Source: Neocallimastix lanati (nom. inval.)
Taxonomy: Eukaryota > Neocallimastigomycota > Neocallimastigomycetes > Neocallimastigales > Neocallimastigaceae
NCBI GenBank assembly: GCA_016946835.1
Contig: JACVTC010000007.1
Location: forward strand, 2,325,001 to 2,335,000
DNA: 10,000 bases
Direction of reading: 5' to 3'
Numbering within the stretch: position 1 is the stretch's first letter; each line of letters begins with the position of its first letter. The translations under genes were made by a program, and so were the position numbers. Positions 1 through 7,648 of this stretch are shown here, one piece after another. The notes under the pieces were generated by a model. It did not search any database, had not been told where the DNA came from, and saw nothing but the letters and a program-made list of their open reading frames with translations.

Positions 1-296
1 TTATTATAGTTTTATTTTATTTTATTCAAAAAGCACCTTTATATATCTATATATTTATAATATTTATTATGAAACTTTAATTATAATAATATAAATTAAA
101 ATTTTTATATAACAAATAATTCTTCTTATTATTATTATTTTGAATAATTATTTAATAATTACCTTGCATATATATATAAATATATTTTTATTAATATACT
201 ATTTACTAATGATATATATATATATATATTTTATATTTTATTTTTTAATAATATAATAATAATAAATGATAAAAAAAAAAAAAATAAAAAATAAAG
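1..296 (+). other. Intron (3' part) of BBOF1-like gene
   Basis: Almost pure A/T sequence with TA-dinucleotide runs (about 212-230) and short TTA runs, and no readable coding segment in any frame. It ends in an A-rich AAG acceptor at 294-296. The exon that follows aligns directly with the middle of BBOF1, so the 5' exons of the gene (about 200 residues by comparison with the human protein) must lie to the left of the window. There is an in-frame TAA at 285-287, just before the acceptor, which supports a splice here rather than an open exon. Confidence 0.7.
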
Positions 297-512
297 GAAG
301 CCATATTAAATTTAAAACAAACAACAAAGGAAGTATATAAAGAAAATTTAAGAATGGCAGATGCCTTAAGATATCATGTTATGGAAGGAGAAGATTTACA
401 AAAATTGAATAATAAATTAGCAATTACTAATAAACAACTGTTAGAAGAAAAAGATTTAAATTCAATTATTGTAAAAGAAAAAATTATGCAATCTAAAAAA
501 CAAAATGATCAG
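297..512 (+). CDS. BBOF1: BBOF1-like exon a (internal)
   Basis: 72 codons, starting at GAA after the AAG acceptor and ending in CAG before a GTAAAA donor. The frame opens with EAILNLKQTTKEVYKEN, upstream of an internal Met at 354, and this part aligns with the human EAIVQLN..VFKEN segment. The Met at 354 is therefore not the start codon. The donor runs straight into a poly-A tract (515-538). Both boundaries are phase 0. Confidence 0.8.
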
Positions 513-647
513 GTAAAAAAAAAAAAAAAAAAAAAAAAGAAAAATTATATATATATATAATTTTTTTTTTATTAATACATATTAAAATATTTCTTTTATT
601 GATTAATATTTTAAAATACTTAATCAAATTTGACAATTCTAAAATAT

Positions 648-694
<47 letters not shown>

Positions 695-1037
695 ATACAA
701 TTTGAATCATAATAGATAAAAGATTTACAAAATAAAGTAATGTCAATGGAATATACCCTAAGTCATATTGTTCGAGAATTTGATCAAGAAAAAGAAATTA
801 TAAGTAAATTAGCTAAACAAGAAATTGATAAAGTAAGGTTTACAGTAGATACATTAAAAAGTGAATTAAGTATTAGAATAAAACAAATGAAACAAATAAG
901 GGTATGTTCTTTCTTGACTATTTTTTATTTATTTTATTATTATTATTTTATTATTATTATTTTATTATTATTATTTTATTATTTTTATTTTTATTTATTT
1001 TATTTTTATTTTTATTTTTATTTTATTTTTATTTTTA

Positions 1038-1068
<31 letters not shown>

Positions 1069-1228
1069 TTTATTTTTATTTTTATTTTTATTTTTATTTT
1101 TATTTTTATTTTTATTTTTATTTTTATTTTTATTTTTATTTTTATTTTTATTTTTATTTTTATTTTTATTTTTATTTTTATTTTTATTTTTATTTTTATT
1201 TTTATTTTTATTTTTATTTTTATTTTTA

Positions 1229-1259
<31 letters not shown>

Positions 1260-1389
1260 TTTATTTTTATTTTTATTTTTATTTTTATTTTTATTTTTAT
1301 TTTTATTTTTATTTTTATTTTTATTTTTATTTTTATTTTTATTTTTATTTTTATTTTTATTTTTATTTTTATTTTTATTTTTATTTTTA

Positions 1390-1420
<31 letters not shown>

Positions 1421-1648
1421 TTTTATTTTTTTTTATAAAAATAAATAAAAATAAAAATAAAAGGATAATAATTAAATATTTAAAAATAAAACTAACTAAA
1501 TAAATATCAATACTTTTATATTTAATTTATAAAAATAAATTAATTAAATTTATATATAATATTGTAATTATTCTTATAACAACAATAATAATGATAATAA
1601 TTAAAACTTGATGAAACAAAAAATAATGGCAATAAATTGATTAAAAAA

Positions 1649-1679
<31 letters not shown>

Positions 1680-3200
1680 AAATGAAGAGGATCGCTCAAC
1701 ATATTTTAGATCAAAGATCAGATTTAGAAACCTTTTTCATGGATGCCTTAGATCATGTTCGAATTGAAATATGTAAGGAAAGAGAAGAAAAACGTAGAAA
1801 AGAAGCTGAAGAATTTAACAAAAAAATTAAAAATGTAAGTCAAAAAAAAAAAAAAAAAAAAAAAAGAATAGTAAAATAAAATAAAATAATAATAAAAAAA
1901 AAAAAAATCAAATGATATTAATATATATTAATAAATTTATTTAATAAAAATAAAATTATAAAAAAAAAAAAAAAAAATCTATTTGAAATTAATTAATTCA
2001 ATAACATATAAAAATTATAATTAAATTATTAACTATAATTATAATAATCATGTATAATTATAATAATAAAAATATATATATATATATATATATATTTATT
2101 TATTATATATATATCTATATTAATAGGTATTAAATCCTCAGGCTGCGGAAGCTTTTGAAGAACAGGAACATGAAGAAATGAGAAAATTAGATGAGCAATC
2201 CTATTCTAGTAAGGTTGATATCAATCAGTTATCATGGAAGGATAAGGAAAGAGTATTACGAGTTCTTTTTGCCAAGATGAATTATATTACGATGGTAGAC
2301 TCCAAAGGTAAAGAAGAGAACAAGATTACCTCAAGTGATTATAAATTAAATAATGATTCCCTACAGAGCAGTGAAATGATGAAAAGTTATGATGACCATA
2401 TTCCACCAGAAGAGGGAGAGGATTATTTCACGGAAGGAGAGTATTCTGAAGAAGAAAGTTTAGAAATCGGCTCAGAAGAAGAATCAGAAGAAGAAAATGA
2501 AAACGAAGAAAATTCAGATGAGGAATTAGAGGAAAAAGGAAATGGAGAAGAAGAAGAGAGAGGGGGAGAGGAAGAAGAAAAAGCAATGAATAATATTGTT
2601 GAAAATCGAAATGATACTAATGGAACAGAGACGAATGAAAAGAATGAACAAACTGAAACCCAAGAATTGGAACCCAAGAATGGTAATTCTAATGATGAAA
2701 ATACTGAAAAAGAAGAAGAAGAAACGAACGCCAATCCATCGGAGGAGGTCTCCAATAAAGATAATGAGAATAATGAAGAAGAATCATTAGATCAAGGCGC
2801 AACCCGAAGTCCACATCCACCCAATGATGAACCTAATCATGAAGCAATTAATAAAATTAATAAAAAAAGAAATAGTAGTAGTAGTAGTAGTAGTGGTAGT
2901 GGTAGTTTAAATCAGTCGAGTTCTAAATCCAATATATTAAAGAATTCCATATCTAATGCGAATCCCACTCAACCAGTAGATGCATCAGTTGAGGAGAAGG
3001 AGGAGGAGGAGGAGAAACAACCATACATGATGAGTGCCAATGAAATTACGAAATCGGAAGAGAGTTTAGATAAATTTATAGAGGATGGAATGGATAATAT
3101 TAAGCGGTCGGAGGAAGAACTAAAAATTCAATCTGAGGAGTCCTTTGATGAATTTTTAAAGAGAAGCTATAGTCATAATTTAGAAAATGACGAAACATAA
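297..3200 (+). CDS. BBOF1: BBOF1-like basal body/axoneme coiled-coil protein, 5'-partial, 4 exons
   Basis: The join of 297-512, 716-901, 1688-1834 and 2127-3200 gives 540 residues in one frame, with N-terminal exons missing to the left. It resembles vertebrate BBOF1 (CCDC176, DUF4515 family). Exon 1 reads EAILNL, then IVKEKIMQ (human LVKEKIMQ). Exon 2 gives YTLSHIVREF, exon 3 RIAQHILDQRSDLETFF, and exon 4 the hallmark LSWKDKERVLRVLFAKMN (human LTWEQKEKVLRLLFAKMN), at about residues 218-235 of the visible part. Residues 1-~200 are heptad-like, charged and coiled-coil forming. The last ~305 residues are a Glu/Ser/Asn-rich, probably disordered tail much longer than the human one. Known role of the family: basal-body alignment and axoneme stability in motile cilia. 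The role here, at the zoospore flagellum, is inferred. All three internal introns are phase 0. The product assignment is strong; exact splice sites rest on sequence reading alone. Confidence 0.85.
513..715 (+). other. Intron, 203 nt
   Basis: GTAAAA donor and TAG acceptor, phase 0. The first 25 bases are nearly all A, and a run of 44 T (650-693) sits about 20 bases before the acceptor, in the polypyrimidine-tract position. Confidence 0.75.
716..901 (+). CDS. BBOF1: BBOF1-like exon b (internal)
   Basis: 62 codons, beginning IKDLQNKVMSMEYTLSHIVREF and ending KQMKQIR before a GTATGT donor. Human BBOF1 has LQKKVVNLETALSYMTKEF at the same place, so coding begins eight codons before the Met at 740. 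It is a charged coiled-coil segment. Read past the donor, the frame runs into the intronic ATTTTT array as a meaningless Phe/Leu/Tyr string. Confidence 0.82.
902..1687 (+). other. Intron, 786 nt, containing hexanucleotide array
   Basis: GTATGT donor. The intron holds a TTA-type run (about 920-980), the ATTTTT array (about 980-1436), a short A-rich complement (1436-1462), mixed A/T sequence, and a 26-base A run (1653-1678) just before the inferred AAG acceptor (1685-1687). There is no pyrimidine tract next to the acceptor, so the 3' boundary is less certain than the others. Confidence 0.65.
980..1436. repeat. (ATTTTT)n hexanucleotide array, ~450 bp
   Basis: About 70 near-perfect tandem copies of a 6-bp unit (A followed by five T). 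Pentamer (ATTTT) slips occur near 1020, 1065 and 1253 and close to the right end, and these divide the array into blocks. Because the unit is a multiple of three, two reading frames stay open across it and would read as Phe-Leu, Phe-Ile or Phe-Tyr repeats. These are not genes. The array lies wholly inside an intron. Confidence 0.95.
1688..1834 (+). CDS. BBOF1: BBOF1-like exon c (internal)
   Basis: 49 codons reading RIAQHILDQRSDLETFFMDA, then LDHVRIEI and a Lys/Glu-rich stretch ending KKIKN at a good GTAAGT donor. It matches human BBOF1 KLAKNILDERTEVERFFLDAL. The start is set by the only nearby in-phase AG (1686-1687). The two codons before it (Met-Lys, 1682-1687) would fill the human alignment exactly, so the true boundary may differ by six bases. 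Confidence 0.75.
1835..2126 (+). other. Intron, 292 nt
   Basis: GTAAGT donor and TAATAG acceptor, phase 0. It contains three A runs (about 1842-1864, 1894-1907, 1961-1977) and a TA-dinucleotide run (about 2071-2092). Confidence 0.8.
2127..3200 (+). CDS. BBOF1: BBOF1-like terminal exon with acidic tail
   Basis: 357 codons plus TAA at 3198-3200. It opens with VLNPQAAEAF in the frame upstream of the Met at 2178, then carries the conserved LSWKDKERVLRVLFAKMN motif (about 2229-2282). From about 2400 onward it is a low-complexity Glu/Ser/Asn/Asp tail with a Ser-Gly tract coded by an AGT repeat (about 2874-2906) and a Glu tract coded by GAG/GAA (about 2993-3014). The last ~50 residues contain two related motifs, KSEESLDKF and QSEESFDEF. 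G+C is visibly higher than in flanking DNA. The tail has no counterpart in the human protein that I recall. Confidence 0.88.
   Translation, partial: VLNPQAAEAFEEQEHEEMRKLDEQSYSSKVDINQLSWKDKERVLRVLFAKMNYITMVDSKGKEENKITSSDYKLNNDSLQSSEMMKSYDDHIPPEEGEDYFTEGEYSEEESLEIGSEEESEEENENEENSDEELEEKGNGEEEERGGEEEEKAMNNIVENRNDTNGTETNEKNEQTETQELEPKNGNSNDENTEKEEEETNANPSEEVSNKDNENNEEESLDQGATRSPHPPNDEPNHEAINKINKKRNSSSSSSSGSGSLNQSSSKSNILKNSISNANPTQPVDASVEEKEEEEEKQPYMMSANEITKSEESLDKFIEDGMDNIKRSEEELKIQSEESFDEFLKRSYSHNLENDET
2874..2906 (+). repeat. In-frame AGT trinucleotide repeat (poly-Ser/Gly)
   Basis: Tandem AGT codons followed by alternating GGT AGT give seven Ser then Gly-Ser-Gly-Ser in the disordered tail of the BBOF1-like protein. 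It is likely to vary in length between strains. Confidence 0.9.
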
Positions 3201-3312
3201 AATTTCAGAAGTCACACAGAGAATTCTATTTGAAAAATAATTTAATAAAAAATAATTTTATAAAAAAAAATAATTTAATAATTGAATAAATATAAATATA
3301 TTTAACCATATA

Positions 3313-3420
3313 TAAATAAATAAATAAATAAGTAAATAAATAAGTAAATAATAAAATAAATATAAATATAAATACAAATACTTAAATATATAAATGAATT
3401 AATGAATAAATAAATAAATT
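3313..3420. repeat. AAAT-type degenerate microsatellite
   Basis: Tandem tetranucleotide AAAT/AAGT units and AAATAT variants just downstream of the BBOF1-like stop codon. Confidence 0.8.
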
Positions 3421-3580
3421 GATCGATTTAGAGAAGTAGTAAATAACCAATATAAATAAGGATATCTCTATATCTATATTAATATAGTATATAATGAAAA
3501 TGTATATTAAATGTATTTTAAATATACCAAATACCTAATGATAAAATTATATTTATTTTATTTATTATATAATTAATACA

Positions 3581-3583
<3 letters not shown>

Positions 3584-3625
<42 letters not shown>
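3584..3625. repeat. Poly-T run, ~42 bases
   Basis: Uninterrupted T run. It faces an A run of similar length at 3696-3743, about 70 bases away. Confidence 0.9.
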
Positions 3626-3629
<4 letters not shown>

Positions 3630-3694
3630 TATAAATATTTTTTAAACTTACAAAATGTAATATCATTAAAATTTGTTTATATTCATCAATTGTT

Positions 3695-3695
<1 letters not shown>

Positions 3696-3743
<48 letters not shown>
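3696..3743. repeat. Poly-A run, ~48 bases
   Basis: Uninterrupted A run, among the longest homopolymers in the window. It is not a retroposon tail as far as can be seen, since no element body lies to its left. Confidence 0.9.
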
Positions 3744-3745
<2 letters not shown>

Positions 3746-3810
3746 TTATCTTCTTTTATAAAACAATAAAACTTTTTTTTACCTATAAAATTTACAAATT
3801 TACAATTAAA

Positions 3811-3890
3811 TATTATTTATTTATTTATTATTATTATTATTTATTATTTATTATTATTATTATTATTATTTATTATTATTATTATTATTA

Positions 3891-3926
<36 letters not shown>

Positions 3927-3946
3927 TATTATTATTATTATTATTA
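3811..3946. repeat. TTA trinucleotide array with TTTA slips
   Basis: About 40 units of TTA/TAT, broken by single extra T residues that shift the phase. The open frame through it is an artefact. Confidence 0.92.
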
Positions 3947-4204
3947 AAATTATTGAAAAATATTGAAAAAAAAAAAAATAAATTAACAAAGAACAGCTTT
4001 TTTTTTTTTTTTTTTTTTTTTTTTGTATATATATTACAATTATATTATTAAATGAAACTCTCTCTATTTATATTTCTTTGTTTTTTTTTTTAATAAAATT
4101 TTTGATTAATTATATCATTTATTATGTCATTTTTGTTGATAAATGTTTTTTTTTTTTTTTTTAAAAAAAAAAAATATGAAAAATGCAAAAAAAAATATAA
4201 TTAA

Positions 4205-4266
4205 TTAATGAATAACAAATAAATAAATAAATAAATAGATAAATAAATAAATAGATAAATAAATAG
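4205..4266. repeat. AAAT/GATA tetranucleotide array
   Basis: Tandem AAAT units interspersed with regularly spaced TAGATAAA variants. Confidence 0.85.
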
Positions 4267-4281
4267 TATATTTTATTGAAA

Positions 4282-4291
4282 TTAGATTTTT

Positions 4292-4326
<35 letters not shown>
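4282..4326. repeat. Poly-T-rich run
   Basis: About 45 bases of T with a single C interruption near the left end. Confidence 0.85.
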
Positions 4327-4328
<2 letters not shown>

Positions 4329-4572
4329 TAATTTTATTAATAATAAAATAATAAAGTTTTAAAAAAAAAAAAAAGTCAAGTAAAATTTTATCATTTGTCT
4401 TATCATCATTTTAATACAAATTGTAATAATTTAAGTATTTTATTAATTATCAAATATTAAAAAAGAATTTTATTTTTATTTTTATTTTTTTTTAAGGGAA
4501 AATTCATATTAATGATTAGTTTTTTTTTTTTTTGAATTATGATATCATATATAATTAAGTATTTTATTTTAT

Positions 4573-4576
<4 letters not shown>

Positions 4577-4612
<36 letters not shown>

Positions 4613-4614
4613 TT
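4577..4614. repeat. TTA trinucleotide microsatellite
   Basis: About 12 perfect units. A second, shorter copy of the same repeat occurs at about 4681-4707. Confidence 0.9.
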
Positions 4615-5116
4615 AATTATATATCTAATTAGGTTAATAATTCAATTTTTTTCATAATTTTCTAATTTTATTTTATTTTATATTATTATTATTATTATTA
4701 TTATTTTTTTTTTTTTTAAATTATTTCAATTTAAAATAAAATAATAAAATGACTGGATCCCTATATAAATATAATTAAAAGAAAAAAAAAAAAGAAAAAA
4801 AGAAAAAAAGTTTCATCAATAAAAATAGTTAAATTGTTTATCAATAATAAAAATTTTTTTTTTTTTATAATTTATAAAAAAAAAATTATAATTTATATAA
4901 AAAAAAAATTAATTTATTAAATAAATAAAATAAATAAATAAGTATATATATAATCATATTATCTTATTATTATAATTATTATTATTGAATTCAAAAAAAA
5001 AAAAAAAAAAAAAAAATCTACTTTTTTATATCCTTCAAAATTTAAAAGAAGTTAACAAGTGCTAAAAAAATATCTATTTATATTTATATATGGATATTTG
5101 ATACTGTTAATAGAAT

Positions 5117-5117
5117 A

Positions 5118-5154
<37 letters not shown>

Positions 5155-5187
5155 TATTATTATTATTTATTATTATTATTATTATTA

Positions 5188-5231
<44 letters not shown>
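5117..5231. repeat. TTA trinucleotide array
   Basis: About 36 units with several TTTA slips, similar in design to the array at 3811-3946. Confidence 0.92.
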
Positions 5232-6050
5232 AGTTATTTTTATTTTTAATGTTTTCTTCTATTAAATTCATTAATTGAGCGTTAGAGTATCTATTTTAAA
5301 TTGCAAAAACTACTTTATGCTTCATTTTTTATTTATTTAATCTATTATACATATATATATATTATTATTATTATTTCACATTCTTTGATGGTTGTAATTA
5401 AAATTAAATGGATTAAATATTTAATCAGTAGGTTTTTTCATTAATTTTAAAAGTTAACGATACTGTATAAATTAATGAATGTATAATTATTTATTTAAAT
5501 AAATAAATCTTTGACTAAAATATTTAATATATTTATAAATCAAAGAATTGAAATTTTAATGAATAAATAGTTAAATAGATAATAATTTATTATAAAAAAA
5601 ATTTTTTTTTCTGGTTGGACAATTTCATATAATAAATAAATAAATAAATAAATATCAAATAAATAAATAAATATATATAAATAAATATATAAATAACTTA
5701 ATAAATATATAAATAACTTTTTAAATAATAAAATTAAAATTTATATAATTCATTAATAATCAAATAAAGTCATTAGGATGAATTAATCGTGAAAAGGTGA
5801 ACGTTTAATTCGATATATTATTCATTTATTTTTTAATAAATTTAAATTTTTTTTTTTTTTTTTTTTTTTTTTAGACCAACCAAAAGTTATTAATGGATAA
5901 TTAAATAAATTGAATTTAAAAAGTTTTTTTTTTTTTTTTATATCATATATTTATTCAATTTATATTATTTATTCAATTATATGATTATGTATTAACCATT
6001 CATTATTAATTCATTAATTAAATATAATTATATGTTTATTATTATTATTA

Positions 6051-6089
<39 letters not shown>

Positions 6090-6251
6090 CATTTATTATA
6101 TTATTTTTTTCTCTTAATTTTTTTTTATTTATTTATATATAATAAATGATAATGCGTAATAATTATTAAAATTAATATATAATTAAGATATAATTAAAAA
6201 AATAATTAGAATAAAATTTATAATAAAAAATAAAAAAAAAATAATTAATAA

Positions 6252-6282
6252 TTAATAATAATAATAATAATAATAAATAATA

Positions 6283-6364
<82 letters not shown>
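6252..6364. repeat. AAT trinucleotide array (opposite orientation)
   Basis: About 36 units of AAT with AAAT slips and one ACT variant near 6316. It is the complement of the TTA arrays to its left, and is followed directly by a run of about 20 A. Confidence 0.92.
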
Positions 6365-6375
<11 letters not shown>

Positions 6376-6748
6376 AAAAAAAAAGAAATCTATATGTAAA
6401 ATTAAAAAATCTATTTGATATTAAAATTAAAAATCATTATTTTTTCCTTTTTATGAGATGAAAAACTTTAAAATATATAATATATATTTATATATAAAAA
6501 AAGTTTTTTTTTTTAATTAAAACCTTCCCAATATAGAAATATCAGTTCATATATAAAGAGAAATAAAGAAATAAAAAAAAAAAAAAATCTTGAAATTTTT
6601 TTAATTATTTTTATTTTCATTACCTTTTTTTTTTCTTTAAACAATTTAAATAGAAGAAAGTTATTGATAACAAATTAAGTTTTAATTTTTTTTTTTAATC
6701 ATTTTATTTTTCATTTAAAAAATAAAAAAAAACTATTATCTATTAAAC

Positions 6749-6766
6749 ATGTTAACTTACAACGAA
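6749..6766 (+). CDS. Carbonic anhydrase exon 1 (putative start exon, 6 codons)
   Basis: ATG TTA ACT TAC AAC GAA (MLTYNE) is followed by a GTATCT donor and a T-rich intron. Phase 0 here matches phase 0 at the start of exon 2, giving [17 protein letters not shown]. The start was chosen because exon 2 opens at an acceptor with no in-frame ATG before the conserved core. It is the only ATG upstream found with a compatible donor on a quick read. Another upstream start exon is possible. Confidence 0.55.
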
Positions 6767-7099
6767 GTATCTATTTTTTTTTTTTTTTTTGTTAATAAAT
6801 GATAAAATATATATATACATATATATATATAAAATAGAAAAAAAAAAAAAAAAATTTACAATATAAGAAGAGAATAGATGATACGTAGAGAATGAAAAAA
6901 TTTTTTTTAAAGAATATTGTGTTATATATTATTCTGTATTTGATATGTTTCTAAGAGACAAAAATAAAAAAAAAAAAAAAAAAAAAAAAAAAATAGAACA
7001 AAAATAAAATAAAATAAAGTTACAATAAAAACAAAATCATATAAAAATCAAAATAAAAAATCAAATAAAAAAAAGAGGAATAATAAAATAATATTTTTT

Positions 7100-7143
<44 letters not shown>

Positions 7144-7607
7144 AAATAGATAATTGATAATTTATTATACATTATTTTTTTTTAAAATTATTTAATTAAA
7201 TAGGATATTCAAAACCTTTTCAAGTATACTACTTTCAATGGCAGTAGTAAAAAGACTTATATTAAAGATGATCAAGACTTATTAAAAAAAATATTAGATA
7301 ACAATAAGAAAGTTATTCGAAACAAAACTAGTACTAATCCCAATTTTTATAAGGATTTAGCTAAAGGACAACATCCAAAAGTTTTATTCATTGGTAAGTC
7401 TTTTTTTTTTTTTTTTTTTTTTTTTTTGAACATAAACAACAACAGTAACAAAAAAAAAAAATAAAACATTATTAGTATTTTTTTTTTTTTTTGTTACTGT
7501 TTTTTTTTTTTATAAAAAATATATATATAATACTATTAGTATTTTTTTTTTTTAGTATTTTTTTTTGTTAATGTTTTTTTATAAAAAATATATACATAAT
7601 ATTATTA

Positions 7608-7648
<41 letters not shown>

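Larger units (their letters stand above)
3201..6748. other. Intergenic region, ~3.5 kb, no gene supported
   Basis: No exon-like segment, tRNA or other RNA gene could be recognised on either strand. Open frames here only read through TTA/TAT arrays or homopolymers (Tyr/Leu/Ile strings). The region is a patchwork of AAAT arrays (3313-3420, 4205-4266, 5634-5710), TTA/AAT arrays, and A or T runs of 20-48 bases. Slightly more complex islands occur at about 3420-3545, 5240-5480 and 5760-5815. The 3' UTR of the BBOF1-like gene and the promoter of the carbonic anhydrase must lie here, but AATAAA-like and TATA-like strings are everywhere and do not locate them. Confidence 0.75.

Noticed and set aside
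354-560. Met at 354 as a start codon of a small protein
   Set aside because: Nineteen codons before it are in frame and align with BBOF1, and the frame's 3' end runs through a poly-A tract after a GT donor.
740-1438. Open frame continuing exon b into a long Phe/Leu/Tyr/Ile string
   Set aside because: The true coding part ends at the GTATGT donor at 902; the rest is translation of TTA and ATTTTT repeats in an intron.
904-1503. Open frame of alternating Phe with Ile, Leu or Tyr, resembling a membrane protein
   Set aside because: It is a second frame through the same 6-bp repeat, whose length divisible by three avoids stops. There is no non-repeat coding content.
2423-2755. Reverse-strand Ser/Phe-rich open frame
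   Set aside because: It is the complement of Glu-rich GAA/GAG codons in the BBOF1-like tail, with no independent similarity or splice signals.
2596-2790. Lys/Met-rich frame overlapping the BBOF1-like tail
   Set aside because: Shifted-frame reading of the same acidic coding region.
3696-3743. Poly-A run as the tail of a retroposon
   Set aside because: No element body, flanking target duplication or coding remnant is visible, and A runs of this type are everywhere in the window.
3673-3966. Lys- then Tyr/Leu/Ile-rich open frame
   Set aside because: Translation of a poly-A run followed by a TTA array.
5059-5265. Ile/Tyr/Leu-rich open frame
   Set aside because: Translation of a TTA array.
3201-6748. 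tRNA or other RNA genes in the long spacer
   Set aside because: No cloverleaf-like G+C-bearing stems or T-loop motif were seen; the more complex patches are too short and A/T-rich to support a call.
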